This document shows, piece by piece, positions 19,926 through 30,338 of a stretch of DNA of 64,000 nucleotides (its first letter is position 1; each line of letters begins with the position of its first letter). The stretch is from Allopseudospirillum japonicum (GTDB taxonomy: Bacteria > Pseudomonadota > Gammaproteobacteria > Pseudomonadales > Halomonadaceae). Location of the stretch: the NCBI RefSeq assembly GCF_900108915.1, contig NZ_FNYH01000010.1, positions 1 to 64,000 of the forward strand. Direction: 5' to 3'. The notes under the pieces are model-generated. The model did not search any database and had not been told where the DNA came from. It was given only the letters and a program-made list of their open reading frames with translations. The position numbers and the translations under genes are program-made.

Positions 19926-20711
19926 ATGCATGCCGCACTTTGGGTCAGTAAAACAGGTTTAAGTGCACAAGACACTAAACTCACGACGATTTCTAATAAC
20001 CTTGCTAACGTCAGCACTGTGGGTTTCAAACGTGACCGTGCTGTGTTCCAAGATCTTTTGTATCAAAAACAGCGTCAACCCGGTGGCCAGTCTTCTGAAA
20101 ATACCCAACTGCCTTCTGGTTTACAATTAGGCACAGGGGTGCGTACTGTTGCCACCCAAAAAGTGTTTACCACAGGGAGTTTGCAAGTCACAGAACAACC
20201 GCTTGATATTGCGGTCAATGGACGTGGTTTTTTCCAAATCCAAATGCCAGATGGCACCCTAGCCTATACTCGTGATGGTCAATTCCAAGTCAATTCTGAA
20301 GGCCAGGTGGTCACCTCTAATGGCTTTTTAATGGAACCGAATATTGCCGTTCCTCCTGATGCAGATTCCATTACGATTAGCCGCGATGGCCTCGTAAATA
20401 TTACCGTGCCTGGTGATCCTAACCCACAGCAGATTGGCCAAATTACCGTCGCTGACTTTATCAACCCTGCAGGTTTAGAGTCTGCAGGTAATAACCTTTT
20501 CCTTGAAACAGCCGCCAGTGGTGCGCCTATTGTCGGGATTGGGGGTCAGGATGGCATAGGAACCTTGGAACAGGGGATGTTAGAAAACTCTAACGTGAGC
20601 GCGGTTGAAGAATTGGTCAATATGATTACCACCCAAAGGGCTTATGAAATGAACTCTAAAGTGGTGTCAACAGCGGATCAGATGCTGCAAAACCTGACCC
20701 AAACCCTTTAA
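19926..20711 (+). CDS. flgG: Flagellar distal rod protein FlgG
   Basis: 261 residues, the standard length. N-terminal MHAALWVSKTGLSAQ and ISNNLANVSTVGFKRDRAVF, then PLDIAVNGRGFFQIQMPDGT, and C-terminal LENSNVSAVEELVNMITTQR are diagnostic. FlgG forms the distal rod through the peptidoglycan. AAGAGGA lies seven bases before the ATG. The IS insertion upstream leaves the gene and its ribosome-binding site intact, but separates it from the TPR gene and flgF. Confidence 0.98.
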   Translation: MHAALWVSKTGLSAQDTKLTTISNNLANVSTVGFKRDRAVFQDLLYQKQRQPGGQSSENTQLPSGLQLGTGVRTVATQKVFTTGSLQVTEQPLDIAVNGRGFFQIQMPDGTLAYTRDGQFQVNSEGQVVTSNGFLMEPNIAVPPDADSITISRDGLVNITVPGDPNPQQIGQITVADFINPAGLESAGNNLFLETAASGAPIVGIGGQDGIGTLEQGMLENSNVSAVEELVNMITTQRAYEMNSKVVSTADQMLQNLTQTL

Positions 20712-20731
20712 GTTTAATGGAGAAATTCGGG

Positions 20732-21415
20732 ATGCTGCCTAGATCGATACCTTTATCTTCGCTTGTTTCCACCCTAGGTATGCTATGGCTGCTTGTCGGC
20801 TGTAGCCAAGATCCGGTAGCACAGCCCGATGATCCAACTTATGCACCTGTGCAACCGGCACAAATGCAGCCACCGCCCAGTGCGGATGGTTCTTTGTACC
20901 AACAAAGTTTTAGTAATCCCTTGTTTGGTGATCGCAAAGCCTACCGTATTGGGGATGTGATTACTATCCAGCTGACAGAACGTACCCGCTCTAGCAAATC
21001 CGCGACTACAGAGATCAGCAAAGAAGCCAGTGTTAACCTAGGTAACCCTACACTTTTTGGGAAAGAGCGTTTAGATTTAGCCGTGGGTATTGATGGCGCA
21101 CGTGATTTCAGCGGAGATGCATCAAGTGATCAAAGCAATAGTCTGACAGGTAATATCACAGTCACCGTACATCAGGTGTATCCAAACGGTAATTTATTTG
21201 TGCGCGGTGAAAAATGGCTTACTTTAAATCAAGGTTCAGAATTTATTCGTGTTTCTGGCATTATCCGTCCTGAAGATATTTCCCCTGCAAATACCATTCC
21301 TTCAACTAAGTTAGCCGATGCCCGTCTAACCTATAGTGGGAGTGGCGATCTTGCTGAATCAAATCGCCAAGGCTGGTTGACCAAATTCTTTAATAGCGAA
21401 TGGTGGCCATTTTAG
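20732..21415 (+). CDS. flgH: Flagellar L-ring lipoprotein FlgH
   Basis: 227 residues from the ATG at 20732, with GGAGA eight bases upstream; an in-frame ATG at 20717 would put the ribosome-binding site inside the gene. The N-terminus is a lipoprotein signal with lipobox LVGC. Family motifs: [39 protein letters not shown], and [20 protein letters not shown]. FlgH forms the outer-membrane L ring, proof of a Gram-negative envelope. Confidence 0.97.
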   Translation: MLPRSIPLSSLVSTLGMLWLLVGCSQDPVAQPDDPTYAPVQPAQMQPPPSADGSLYQQSFSNPLFGDRKAYRIGDVITIQLTERTRSSKSATTEISKEASVNLGNPTLFGKERLDLAVGIDGARDFSGDASSDQSNSLTGNITVTVHQVYPNGNLFVRGEKWLTLNQGSEFIRVSGIIRPEDISPANTIPSTKLADARLTYSGSGDLAESNRQGWLTKFFNSEWWPF

Positions 21416-21449
21416 TGGTACTTTAGTGGTACAAAGAGGGCGAAAACAG

Positions 21450-22568
21450 ATGCAGCAAATGGGTAAGTTTTTATCTTGGGGATTGGTTGGCATTCTAAGT
21501 TTTATAACTGTGCCTTTCAGTTATGCAGAACGCCTTAAAGATATTGCCAGTGTGCAGGGAATCCGCTCTAACCAACTGATAGGTTATGGTCTGGTTGTAG
21601 GACTGAATGGCACTGGGGATAAGGCCCCTTTTACCAATCAAACTTTCACTAATATGATGAATCAGTTTGGGATTACTTTACCCCCAGGGGTGGATCCCAA
21701 GTCTAAAAATGTGGCTGCGGTCACCGTGAGTGCCGAGCTTCCTGCGTTTGCTAAGCCTGGGCAAACGCTGGATATCACTGTCGCTTCAATTGGTAATGCT
21801 TCGAGCTTGCGTGGTGGCACTTTATTAATGACCCCATTAAGAGGTGCAGATAATAACGTCTATGCCGTAGCGCAAGGGCATGTCATTTCTAGCGGTTTTG
21901 GTGGCGGTGGTGCGGATGGTACTAATGTGACTGTTGGTGTTCCCAGTGTGGCCCGTATTCCAAATGGTGCAAGTGTTGAGCGCACAGTGCCTAGCGGCTT
22001 TCATCAAGGGGATACGCTGACCTTTAATTTACATACCCCAGATTTTACTACTGCCAAACGGGTGGCTGAGCGGGTCAATGAATTATTAGGCGATGGTGTA
22101 GCACAGGCTTTAGATGCAGTTTCTGTGCGGGTACGCGCCCCTAGAGACCCGAATCAAAGGGTCAGCTTTATGTCGATTCTTGAAAATCTTGATGTCGAGA
22201 TGGCAGAAGTGGCGGCTAAAGTCGTGATTAACTCGCGGACAGGGACCATTGTCATTGGTAAAAATGTTACGGTTTCCCCTGCAGCGGTCACGCATGGTTC
22301 TTTAACTGTCAGTATTACTGAAAATTACCGCCCAGCAGCGGGTGCCGGATTTAATAATGGTGAGACTCAAGTCCAAGGTGGCTTGCCAAAATCGGATGTG
22401 GCGATTCAGCAACAAAATGGCCAAATGTTTAAATTTGCCCCTGGGGTGACCTTGGATGAGATTGTCCGTGCTGTCAATCAAGTGGGTGCCCCCCCAACAG
22501 ATTTAATGGCGATTTTAGAGGCACTTAAGCAAGCAGGGGCGCTTAAGGCTGACTTGATTGTGATTTAA
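21450..22568 (+). CDS. flgI: Flagellar P-ring protein FlgI
   Basis: 372 residues from the ATG at 21450, nine bases after AGAGGG; GTG 21426 is a weaker option. A signal peptide ends at [14 protein letters not shown], followed by the invariant [18 protein letters not shown]. The periplasmic P ring surrounds the rod. The end ([20 protein letters not shown]) matches the family. Just before the gene a 10-base direct repeat (TTAGTGGTAC twice) spans the flgH stop codon. Confidence 0.97.
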   Translation: MQQMGKFLSWGLVGILSFITVPFSYAERLKDIASVQGIRSNQLIGYGLVVGLNGTGDKAPFTNQTFTNMMNQFGITLPPGVDPKSKNVAAVTVSAELPAFAKPGQTLDITVASIGNASSLRGGTLLMTPLRGADNNVYAVAQGHVISSGFGGGGADGTNVTVGVPSVARIPNGASVERTVPSGFHQGDTLTFNLHTPDFTTAKRVAERVNELLGDGVAQALDAVSVRVRAPRDPNQRVSFMSILENLDVEMAEVAAKVVINSRTGTIVIGKNVTVSPAAVTHGSLTVSITENYRPAAGAGFNNGETQVQGGLPKSDVAIQQQNGQMFKFAPGVTLDEIVRAVNQVGAPPTDLMAILEALKQAGALKADLIVI

Positions 22569-22583
22569 CAGCGAGCATTCATC

Positions 22584-23690
22584 ATGGCAATTGGCAAAGA
22601 TTTTTCACAAGCAAGGGTTTATTCAGACATGCAAGGGCTGGATAAATTACGGCGTGCAGCTCGTGAAGATAGCCCAGAAGCTTTGCAAGAAGTGGCCCGC
22701 CAGTTTGAAGCCATGTTTGTGCAGTTGTTATTAAAAAATGCGCGGACTTCTAATGAGTTCCTCACTAAGGATACTTATCTGGATAGCCATCAGCTGCGTT
22801 TTTATCAGGGTATGTACGATGAGCAGATGAGTTTGGAAATCGCTGGCCAAGGCTTAGGGCTCGCCGACGCTTTGGTACGTCAGCTAGGTCAGCAGCTGGA
22901 TGTTAAAACAGAAAAAACTGACACAGACCAAGGGTTTCGTACCAGTATTCAAGAGATGCTCGCGCGTGGTTCTCAAACTCCCGCGGTGAAGTATGCCTTA
23001 CGGCAAGCGCAACAACCCCAAGTCCCTCCAGAACCTTTATTAGATTTGCAACAAGCCGCTATTGCGACAGGGGTTTGGCGCCCTGAATCCACACCAGAAA
23101 AACGCCATCTACCGGCAACAACATCTGCGCAAAGCCAAGCTGCAAGCCGCCCGCCCTTGCAAGCGGCCGCTATAGATAAGCAAGCACGTTTTGATTCTCC
23201 TGATGAGTTTGTACAACATCTTTACCCCATAGCAGAGCAAGAAGCCCAGAAGTTAGGGGTAGATCCCAGAGTGATTTTGGCACAAGCCGCGCTAGAAACA
23301 GGTTGGGGTCGCTATATGATTAGCCACCCAGATGGTAGCAATAGTTTTAATTTGTTTGGTATCAAAGCCGATCAACGTTGGTCCGGCGATCAGGCGGTGG
23401 TTTCCACCTTGGAATACCGTTCTGGCGTTGCCCAACGTGAGCGGGCGGCTTTCCGTTCTTACCAATCGTATGCGCAAAGCTTGGCGGATTATGTTGGCTT
23501 TTTACAGCGCAATCCGCGTTATCAACAGGCCTTGCAAGTGGCAGAAGACCCCAAAGCTTTTACCCAAGGTTTACAGCAAGCTGGGTATGCCACAGATCCT
23601 AGTTATGCACAGAAAATCCTGCGGATTATGCATAGCCCGGTCATGCGTAATGCCTTAGCTAACTTATCAACTGCCAGCAACCAAGGTTAG
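22584..23690 (+). CDS. flgJ: Flagellar rod-cap protein and peptidoglycan hydrolase FlgJ
   Basis: 368 residues in two domains. Residues ~25-105 are the rod-binding part (ARQFEAMFVQLLLKNARTS and QLRFYQGMYDEQMSLEIA). Residues ~215-365 are a glucosaminidase domain with the catalytic glutamate in AQAALETGWGRYM and the SNSFNLFGIKA motif. A glutamine/proline-rich linker (~130-200) makes it somewhat longer than enteric FlgJ. The dual-domain form is typical of gamma- and betaproteobacteria. It is the last flg gene here, overlapping the end of tadA by four bases; flgK and flgL do not follow. Confidence 0.96.
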   Translation: MAIGKDFSQARVYSDMQGLDKLRRAAREDSPEALQEVARQFEAMFVQLLLKNARTSNEFLTKDTYLDSHQLRFYQGMYDEQMSLEIAGQGLGLADALVRQLGQQLDVKTEKTDTDQGFRTSIQEMLARGSQTPAVKYALRQAQQPQVPPEPLLDLQQAAIATGVWRPESTPEKRHLPATTSAQSQAASRPPLQAAAIDKQARFDSPDEFVQHLYPIAEQEAQKLGVDPRVILAQAALETGWGRYMISHPDGSNSFNLFGIKADQRWSGDQAVVSTLEYRSGVAQRERAAFRSYQSYAQSLADYVGFLQRNPRYQQALQVAEDPKAFTQGLQQAGYATDPSYAQKILRIMHSPVMRNALANLSTASNQG

Positions 23691-24142
23691 CGACGTTTTT
23701 GCTGAAAAAACGCCTTTAATAAACGTCGTGCAGGCGCAGCTAAAATACCACCTGTGACTTGCATCTGTGGATGGTACCAGGGCTGTGCAGGCAAGTTGCA
23801 TACAGATTCAATGACCCCTGTTCTCGGCTCGCTCGCACCATAGTATAAATGGCTAATACGTGCATTGATCATCCCGCCTGTGCACAAGGTGCAAGGTTCC
23901 AAAGTAACGTATAAATGACAGCCACTCAGGCGGTAATTGCCTAGCGTGCGTCCCGCATCGCGCAGGGCCTGAATCTCTGCATGGGCACAAGGGTCTGAGG
24001 TTTGAATCACTTGGTTGTAACCACGCCCGATAATCTCTCCTTGTGCATCGACCACCACAGCACCCACAGGGACTTCTTGCTCAGCAAAAGCTTGTTGGGC
24101 AAGCTCTAGTGCGCGGTGCATATAAAATTCAGGTTTACGCAT
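23687..24142 (-). CDS. tadA: tRNA-specific adenosine deaminase TadA
   Basis: 151 residues. The zinc and catalytic motif HAEIQALRDAG (His-Ala-Glu) is followed by the PCTLC pair (LEPCTLCTGGMINARI). TadA converts wobble A34 to inosine in tRNA-Arg(ACG), an essential reaction. Start 24142 has AAGGAAAGG upstream. It is divergent from dsbC across about 117 bp containing a 7-bp inverted repeat (GTGCGCC ... GGCGCAC). Confidence 0.96.
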   Translation of the reverse strand: MRKPEFYMHRALELAQQAFAEQEVPVGAVVVDAQGEIIGRGYNQVIQTSDPCAHAEIQALRDAGRTLGNYRLSGCHLYVTLEPCTLCTGGMINARISHLYYGASEPRTGVIESVCNLPAQPWYHPQMQVTGGILAAPARRLLKAFFQQKRR

Positions 24143-24259
24143 ACCTTTCCTTTTGGGTCTTTTAACTTACAGTGCGCCAAATTTGGTGAGGCGCACAAGA
24201 CATAGTACACTGGGAAAAATACAGCACCATAAAAAATGGTGGGCGCAGGGAGATCAAGA

Positions 24260-25024
24260 TTGAAAAAATTAACCCGTTTGGCCATGTTGCCTTCTTTGGC
24301 TTGGGCCATGTGTTTATCCGTTGGCACGGCGGCCGCCGATGATGCCGCGATTGGATTGATTAAGCAAAAATTAGGTGCTTTGCAACAGCAAATGCCTGTT
24401 GAAAGCATTCAGGCCAGTGAGCAAGTCAAAGGCTTGTACGAAGTCCGCCTGAGCACAGGTGAGACATTTTTTGCCACACCGAATGGGCGCTATCTTGTCG
24501 TTGGTGACTTATATGAAGTGGCCGAGCAGGGTGTGTTAAACCTGAGTGAACAGGCACGCGATCAAGCACGGATTCAAGCGGTACAAGCGATTGATCCTAG
24601 TACGCAAATTCTTTTTTCTCCTAGTGCACCTGTAAAAGCGAGTGTTTATGTCTTCACGGATGTAGATTGTCCGTATTGTCAAAAACTACATCAAGAGGTG
24701 CCCAAACTGACGGCAGCCGGCGTCGAAGTCCGTTATTTGGCGTTCCCACGGACAGGCCCGCAAAGTGCGACCTATCAAAAAATGCAGCAAGTATGGTGCG
24801 CTCAAGATAAAGCCCAAGCACTCACGCAAGTCAAACAGGGCCAAAGCCTAGAAACACCGCCCTGTGATAGTCAGGCATTACCAACACAATATGCGCTTGG
24901 ACAAAGTGTTGGGGTGCGAGGTACGCCAAGTATTGTCTTGCCCGATGGACGCATGATTCCCGGTTATGTACAAGCAGAGCAGTTAATCACGGCTTTGGGC
25001 TTGTCTTTAGAAACAGCGAACTAA
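24260..25024 (+). CDS. dsbC: Periplasmic disulfide isomerase DsbC
   Basis: 254 residues from TTG 24260, seven bases after AGGGAG; it starts MKKLTRLAMLPSLAWAM and reads as a clean signal peptide ending near GTAAAD. An in-frame ATG at 24236 would bury the ribosome-binding site. N-terminal dimerisation domain (~25-90), then a thioredoxin fold with active site CPYC in DVDCPYCQKLHQEV and cis-proline loop RGTPSIVLPDG. DsbC corrects wrong disulfides in the periplasm. The gene order dsbC-hom-thrC is common in gammaproteobacteria. Confidence 0.94.
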   Translation: MKKLTRLAMLPSLAWAMCLSVGTAAADDAAIGLIKQKLGALQQQMPVESIQASEQVKGLYEVRLSTGETFFATPNGRYLVVGDLYEVAEQGVLNLSEQARDQARIQAVQAIDPSTQILFSPSAPVKASVYVFTDVDCPYCQKLHQEVPKLTAAGVEVRYLAFPRTGPQSATYQKMQQVWCAQDKAQALTQVKQGQSLETPPCDSQALPTQYALGQSVGVRGTPSIVLPDGRMIPGYVQAEQLITALGLSLETAN

Positions 25025-25076
25025 TGCCCCCGCATTTCCTTTTATTTTTTGCAGCAACTCAAAGAGGATACCCAGC

Positions 25077-26387
25077 TTGAAACCCGTTAAAGTAGGCATT
25101 TGTGGTCTAGGTACTGTTGGTGGCGGTACCTTTAATGTATTAGAACGTAATGCAAGTGAAATCGCGCGTCGTGCCGGGCGTCCTATTATTGTGGAACAAA
25201 TTGCAACCCGTCGCGACAACCCCAGCTGTGATACACATCAGGTTGCCTGTACCCAAGATATTTTTGAAGTTGTTAACAACCCTGAAATTGATATTGTGGT
25301 GGAGCTAATCGGTGGCTATGACACAGCTTACGAGCTGGTGATGCAGGCGATTCGCCAAGGTAAGCATGTGGTAACAGCGAATAAAGCCCTGATCGCTGTC
25401 TATGGCAACGAGATTTTTAAAGCCGCAGAAGAAGCAGGCGTCATTGTTGCTTTTGAAGCGGCTGTTGCTGGTGGGATTCCCATTATCAAATCCATTCGTG
25501 AAGGCCTGACTGCCAACCAAATTAATTGGGTCGCCGGTATTATCAATGGGACGGGTAATTATATCCTAACGAACATGCGCGATCATAAGCGTGATTTCAC
25601 CGAAGTCTTAGCTGAGGCACAAGCTTTAGGTTACGCAGAGGCTGATCCGACGTTTGATGTCGAAGGGATAGACGCCGCACATAAACTTACCATTTTGGCC
25701 TCAATCGCTTTTGGGATCCCGCTACAATTTGATAAAGCCTACACAGAAGGCATTGCGCGTTTGCTGCCTATGGATATTGAGCAAGCCGATGTTTTAGGCT
25801 ATGTCATCAAACACTTAGGTATCACCAAGCGTACTGAACAAGGCTTAGAGTTACGGGTTCACCCAACCTTAATTCCTAAAGAGCGTTTATTGGCCAATGT
25901 GCATGGGGTCAAAAATGCGGTCATGGTTTACGGGGATGCGGTCGGGCCAACCCTTTATTATGGTGCAGGTGCAGGTGCAGAGCCGACAGCTTCCGCTGTG
26001 GTTGCCGATATTATTGATGTCGCGCGCGAAATGGCCACAGATCAAAATAACCGAGTTCCTTATCTAGCCTTTAGCGAAGTTGCGCAGGCAAAAGATATGC
26101 CTGTGCTGCCAATGGAAGCCATAGAAACCGCGTACTATTTGCGTTTACATGCAGTGGATCGCCCCGGCGTGTTGGCACGCGTTGCCACCATCTTAAGTGA
26201 TCAAGGGATTAGTATTGAAGCTCTGATTCAAAAAGAAGCGACCGAAGGCGAGTTAGTGCCTATTATTTTGATGACTCATAAAACGCGTGAAGCCAGCATG
26301 AACGAAGCCATCCGCCAGCTTGAAGCCTTGGTGGATGTTGCGGGTGATGTGGTGCGTATTCGTGTAGAAAATCTCGACGAACAATAA
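25077..26387 (+). CDS. hom: Homoserine dehydrogenase (monofunctional)
   Basis: 436 residues from a TTG start with AGAGGA eight bases upstream. NAD(P)-binding motif GICGLGTVGGGTFNVL at residue 7, catalytic region GLTANQINWVAGIINGTGNY and ADPTFDVEGIDAAHKL, and a C-terminal ACT domain (~350-430; LHAVDRPGVLARVATILSD) expected to sense threonine. It reduces aspartate semialdehyde to homoserine. thrC follows 15 bp later, so the two form an operon. No threonine leader peptide is visible in the short upstream gap. Confidence 0.97.
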   Translation: MKPVKVGICGLGTVGGGTFNVLERNASEIARRAGRPIIVEQIATRRDNPSCDTHQVACTQDIFEVVNNPEIDIVVELIGGYDTAYELVMQAIRQGKHVVTANKALIAVYGNEIFKAAEEAGVIVAFEAAVAGGIPIIKSIREGLTANQINWVAGIINGTGNYILTNMRDHKRDFTEVLAEAQALGYAEADPTFDVEGIDAAHKLTILASIAFGIPLQFDKAYTEGIARLLPMDIEQADVLGYVIKHLGITKRTEQGLELRVHPTLIPKERLLANVHGVKNAVMVYGDAVGPTLYYGAGAGAEPTASAVVADIIDVAREMATDQNNRVPYLAFSEVAQAKDMPVLPMEAIETAYYLRLHAVDRPGVLARVATILSDQGISIEALIQKEATEGELVPIILMTHKTREASMNEAIRQLEALVDVAGDVVRIRVENLDEQ

Positions 26388-26402
26388 GCAAGGTATCTCA
26401 AG

Positions 26403-27794
26403 GTGCGTTATATCAGTACTCGCGGGCAAGCGCCCGCTCTTAATTTTGAAGATGTGGTTCTGACGGGGTTAGCAAGCGACGGTGGCTTATATGTACCGGA
26501 ACAAGTCCCCCAATTCAGCCCAGAACAAATTGCCAGCTTTAGTGGGCAAAGCTACGCAGAAGTTGCCTACCAGATTATTCATCCTTTTGTCGGCGGCATG
26601 ATTGAGGATGCGACCTTACGTACCTTGATCGAAGAGGCCTATGCCAGTTTTGCCCATGATGCGGTTGCACCGATTAAGCAACTGGATACGAATCACTTTT
26701 TACTTGAACTTTTCCACGGCCCCACCTTGGCCTTTAAAGATGTGGCCTTGCAACTGCTGGGACGCTTGCTCGATCATTTCCTCGGTTTACGTAATGAAAA
26801 AGCCGTGATCATGGGCGCTACTTCGGGTGATACTGGCTCTGCAGCTATCGAAGGTTGTAAGCCTTGTGCACATGTAGATATTTTTATTTTGCACCCACAT
26901 CAGCGTGTATCTGAAGTACAAAGACGACAAATGACCAGTGTGCTGGCCGATAATGTCTTTAATATCGCGGTGGAAGGTAACTTCGATGATGCGCAAGCGA
27001 TGGTCAAAGCCAGCTTTGCCGATCAAAGTTTCTTGGAAGGTCGGCGTTTAATCGCAGTCAACTCCATCAACTGGGCGCGCATTATGGCGCAGATTGTGTA
27101 TTACTTTACTAGTGCCGTGGCTGTCGGGGCGCCGCATCGTGAAGTTTCTTTCTGTGTGCCTTCGGCGAATTTCGGTGATGTTTTTGCAGGCTACATGGCT
27201 TACAAAATGGGCTTGCCAATCAAGCAACTGATTGTTGCCACCAATGCCAATGACATTTTGCATCGCACTTTAGCACACAATGATTTTAGTAAACGCGAGT
27301 TGGTGCCAACTCTAGCCCCATCTATGGATATTGTCGTTAGCTCCAACTTTGAACGTTTACTCTTTGATTTGTACCAGCATGATGGTGCTGCGGTCACTGG
27401 TTTGCTAGAGCAGTTCCAACAGCAAGCCATGACTTTAGATGCAGAGGCTTGGCAACGTGCCCAGCAGCTCTTTAGTAGCTACTGTGCCGATGATGCGACT
27501 ATTTTAGAAGTGATTCAAGATGCGCATCAACGCACAGGTGAGCTCCTTGATCCTCATACAGCAACCGCTTACCTAGCCACGCAAAAGTGCCGTTTGGATA
27601 CGCACACCCCTGTGATTAGCTTAGCAACGGCACATCCTGCGAAATTTGCTGACGCTGTGGTACAAGCAGGTTTTGCAGAAGCCCCTTTGCCTGCACATAT
27701 GGCAGATTTGCTGACCCGCGAAGAACGCTATCAAGTGTTACCTGCAGACTTGCGCACAATCCAAGAATTTGTGCGTACGCATAAACGTCCTTAA
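26403..27794 (+). CDS. thrC: Threonine synthase
   Basis: 463 residues from GTG 26403. MRYISTRGQAPALNFEDVVLTGLA is the usual N-terminus of the class-2 (E. coli-like) enzyme. The PLP lysine lies in GPTLAFKDVALQ near residue 108, and the phosphate-binding loop GATSGDTGSAAIEG near 140. It converts phosphohomoserine to threonine. The kinase gene thrB is not adjacent. Confidence 0.97.
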   Translation: MRYISTRGQAPALNFEDVVLTGLASDGGLYVPEQVPQFSPEQIASFSGQSYAEVAYQIIHPFVGGMIEDATLRTLIEEAYASFAHDAVAPIKQLDTNHFLLELFHGPTLAFKDVALQLLGRLLDHFLGLRNEKAVIMGATSGDTGSAAIEGCKPCAHVDIFILHPHQRVSEVQRRQMTSVLADNVFNIAVEGNFDDAQAMVKASFADQSFLEGRRLIAVNSINWARIMAQIVYYFTSAVAVGAPHREVSFCVPSANFGDVFAGYMAYKMGLPIKQLIVATNANDILHRTLAHNDFSKRELVPTLAPSMDIVVSSNFERLLFDLYQHDGAAVTGLLEQFQQQAMTLDAEAWQRAQQLFSSYCADDATILEVIQDAHQRTGELLDPHTATAYLATQKCRLDTHTPVISLATAHPAKFADAVVQAGFAEAPLPAHMADLLTREERYQVLPADLRTIQEFVRTHKRP

Positions 27795-27802
27795 GTTATC
27801 AA

Positions 27803-27830
27803 GGTCCCACACTTGTGGGGCCTTCCTGCC
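27803..27830 (+). terminator. Hairpin after thrC
   Basis: GGTCCCACA (27803-27811) pairs with TGTGGGGCC (27814-27822), one T.G pair, then TTCCTGCC. The position nine bases after the thrC stop suits a terminator, but the T tract is weak. Confidence 0.5.
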
Positions 27831-27972
27831 TGCCTCCAGCCATGATCCAAAGTGTGAGTGTGCTTTCTGCAACCTATCGCCTTTGCCTGTATCTTTTTGT
27901 TAATTTGCCGCAAAATACCTGTATCCGTGATTGCAGACTTGATATCTGCTTTACCCAGCCGATGAGGCCTTT

Positions 27973-30249
27973 ATGCTCAATAATCTACGTATAGGTACAC
28001 GTATTATTTTAGGCTTTACCCTAGTGTTAGTGCTTGGGGTAAGTATGCTGATTCCTATGTTTTTGGCAGATCTAGATGAACTCACGGTAGGTGTAGAACG
28101 TCGTGAGCTAGAACGCCTGCACGAAACTGCATTGGCTGAACTGACCGCACAACAGCAAATGGCCGTCAACTTAAGCCATTTAGTCGCCCAATTACCTGTA
28201 GTGCAGCAGGCATTTGCCAATCAAGATCGAGCCTATCTACAAAGCTTGCTATTGCCTGTATTTGCCACTTTAAAAGACACTTTAGATATTCGCCAATTCC
28301 AACTCCATACCCCGCCGGCCACCTCCTTTTTGCGTTTACATAAACCAGAAAAATTTGGCGATGATTTATCCAGCTTTCGCGCTACTGTCGTGGCAACTAA
28401 CACCCAGAAAGTCGCAATTAGCGGCATTGAAAAAGGGGTTGCTGGTTTAGGCGTCCGTGGCGTGGTCCCTATTTCTTGGCAACAAAATCATCTGGGTTCG
28501 GTGGAATTTGGCTTGGCTTTAGGACAACCTTTTGCCAAAGCTTTTAAAGAAAAACATCATGTTGATCTGGCAATTTATTTACCTGAAGGTACAGGCTTTC
28601 GCACGTTTGCCTCCAGCCGTGGCCAACAAAGCAGTAGTTTTTTAAGCCAAGAGCAACTACAAGTCGCCTTTAATGGGCAAGCTGTCAAGCAGCGTCATCA
28701 AGAAGCAGGCGGACACTGGGCCACCTATGCCAATGTATTAACTGATTATTCTGGTAAAAGTTTGGGGATTATCGAAATTACCATGGATCGCAGCCACTAT
28801 GTGGAGGTCATGGAGAAATCCTTGCGCCAAGCTTTGATGACTGCGGCTTTGATGTTAGTGATCGGAGTTGTCATCGCTATTTTGATTACGCGTAGTATTT
28901 TGCAACCTCTCTACCAGCTCCGTGATTTGATGCATAACATTGCCGAAGGGGATGGCGATTTAACCGTTAAGCTACCAGAACAAGGCAATAATGAATTTAG
29001 TGATGTCGCTGCCAGCTTTAACCGCTTTACTGAGCATGTAGAAAATATTGTCCGTGAAGTCATGCGTTCTTTAGCCACCTTGGCAGAAGGGGGCGCACGC
29101 ATGTATCAGGTGACAGAACACACTAATGAAATTATTCAACTGCAGCGGCAAAATACGGCAGAAGTGGCAGCTGCTATGCATCAAATGAATGCGACTGCGC
29201 AAGAAGTGGCCAGTCATGCAGCGGCGACAGCGCAATCAACAGATCAAGCCGATGAACATGCAGGCACAGGGTTAAGAGTCGTGACCGACAGCACCCAAGC
29301 GATTCGTTCTCTCGCTGAAGATGTCGAACAAGCCGTGACTGTGATTCGTAAACTCGATGAATACAGTGAAAATATTGGCACCATTTTAGATGTGATTCGT
29401 GGGATTGCCGAACAAACGAACCTGCTGGCCTTAAATGCGGCAATTGAAGCGGCACGTGCAGGAGAACAAGGACGCGGTTTTGCGGTCGTGGCTGATGAAG
29501 TTCGCCAACTAGCACAACGTTCGCAAGAGTCTACCAACGAAATCCAAACTATGATTAGCCAGCTACAACAAGGTGCTGAAGATGCTGTCAGTGTGATTGA
29601 GCATAGTCGTACGCGCGCTGTCGATAGTGTCGCTATGACGCAAGCCGCGTCAGAGGCTCTTAACAGTATTGTCGCAGCGATACAGCGTATTAACGATATG
29701 AGTGCACAAATTGCTTCTGCTGCGGAAGAACAAACCTCGGTTTCTGAAGAAATCAATCAGCATATGATTCATATTAGCGAAGTGGCTGAAGATACCTCAC
29801 AAGGATCTGCGCAAATTATTAGTGCGACTAGTGAAATCGGTACGGAAGTTGCCACCTTAATGAAAACGTTACGCCGCTTCCGTATTCATGTGGATCATGG
29901 TGTGGAAATTGCCATGGCTAAAAGTGCACACCAAGCATGGATTATCCGTCTACGCGCCTTTTTAGATGGTGAAGGCAATCTGAGTGAACAGCAAGCCATG
30001 TCGCACCATGAATGTGATTTAGGGCGTTGGTATGATGGTATAGGTTTAGAAAACTATGGCCATTTACCGGCGATGCGTTCACTAAAGGACCCACACAAGC
30101 GGATGCACCAGCTGATTAAAGAAATCATCCATGCGAAACATGCACAAGAACATACGCATGCAGAAGATTTGTATCAACAGGTAGGCAAACTCTCTAAAGA
30201 AATTATTCGTTTGTTAGATGACATTGAAAATCAGCTTGGCAAGCATTAA
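27973..30249 (+). CDS. Methyl-accepting chemotaxis protein with CACHE-type sensor and C-terminal CZB domain
   Basis: 758 residues. TM1 near 10-30, a periplasmic region of about 240 residues with [20 protein letters not shown] and a [10 protein letters not shown] segment typical of CACHE_3-type sensors, TM2 near 280-300, HAMP to ~350, then the signalling hairpin with tip [20 protein letters not shown]. The last ~110 residues hold a CZB zinc-binding domain ([10 protein letters not shown], with later histidines). CZB domains sense zinc or hypochlorous acid in known receptors. GAGG is five bases before the ATG. It stands alone between thrC and recJ. The ligand is unknown. Confidence 0.93.
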   Translation: MLNNLRIGTRIILGFTLVLVLGVSMLIPMFLADLDELTVGVERRELERLHETALAELTAQQQMAVNLSHLVAQLPVVQQAFANQDRAYLQSLLLPVFATLKDTLDIRQFQLHTPPATSFLRLHKPEKFGDDLSSFRATVVATNTQKVAISGIEKGVAGLGVRGVVPISWQQNHLGSVEFGLALGQPFAKAFKEKHHVDLAIYLPEGTGFRTFASSRGQQSSSFLSQEQLQVAFNGQAVKQRHQEAGGHWATYANVLTDYSGKSLGIIEITMDRSHYVEVMEKSLRQALMTAALMLVIGVVIAILITRSILQPLYQLRDLMHNIAEGDGDLTVKLPEQGNNEFSDVAASFNRFTEHVENIVREVMRSLATLAEGGARMYQVTEHTNEIIQLQRQNTAEVAAAMHQMNATAQEVASHAAATAQSTDQADEHAGTGLRVVTDSTQAIRSLAEDVEQAVTVIRKLDEYSENIGTILDVIRGIAEQTNLLALNAAIEAARAGEQGRGFAVVADEVRQLAQRSQESTNEIQTMISQLQQGAEDAVSVIEHSRTRAVDSVAMTQAASEALNSIVAAIQRINDMSAQIASAAEEQTSVSEEINQHMIHISEVAEDTSQGSAQIISATSEIGTEVATLMKTLRRFRIHVDHGVEIAMAKSAHQAWIIRLRAFLDGEGNLSEQQAMSHHECDLGRWYDGIGLENYGHLPAMRSLKDPHKRMHQLIKEIIHAKHAQEHTHAEDLYQQVGKLSKEIIRLLDDIENQLGKH

Positions 30250-30338
30250 GTCGCCACCAGATCAACACCCACTGGATCACCCCTAGGATTGTAAAGGTCT
30301 TAGGGGGGTAGGTGGGCCCCTTCCCATTAGGACAACCG

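Noticed and set aside
27958..27965. Sigma-28 -10 element (GCCGATGA) before the CACHE chemoreceptor
   Set aside because: It lies too close to the start codon and has no matching -35.
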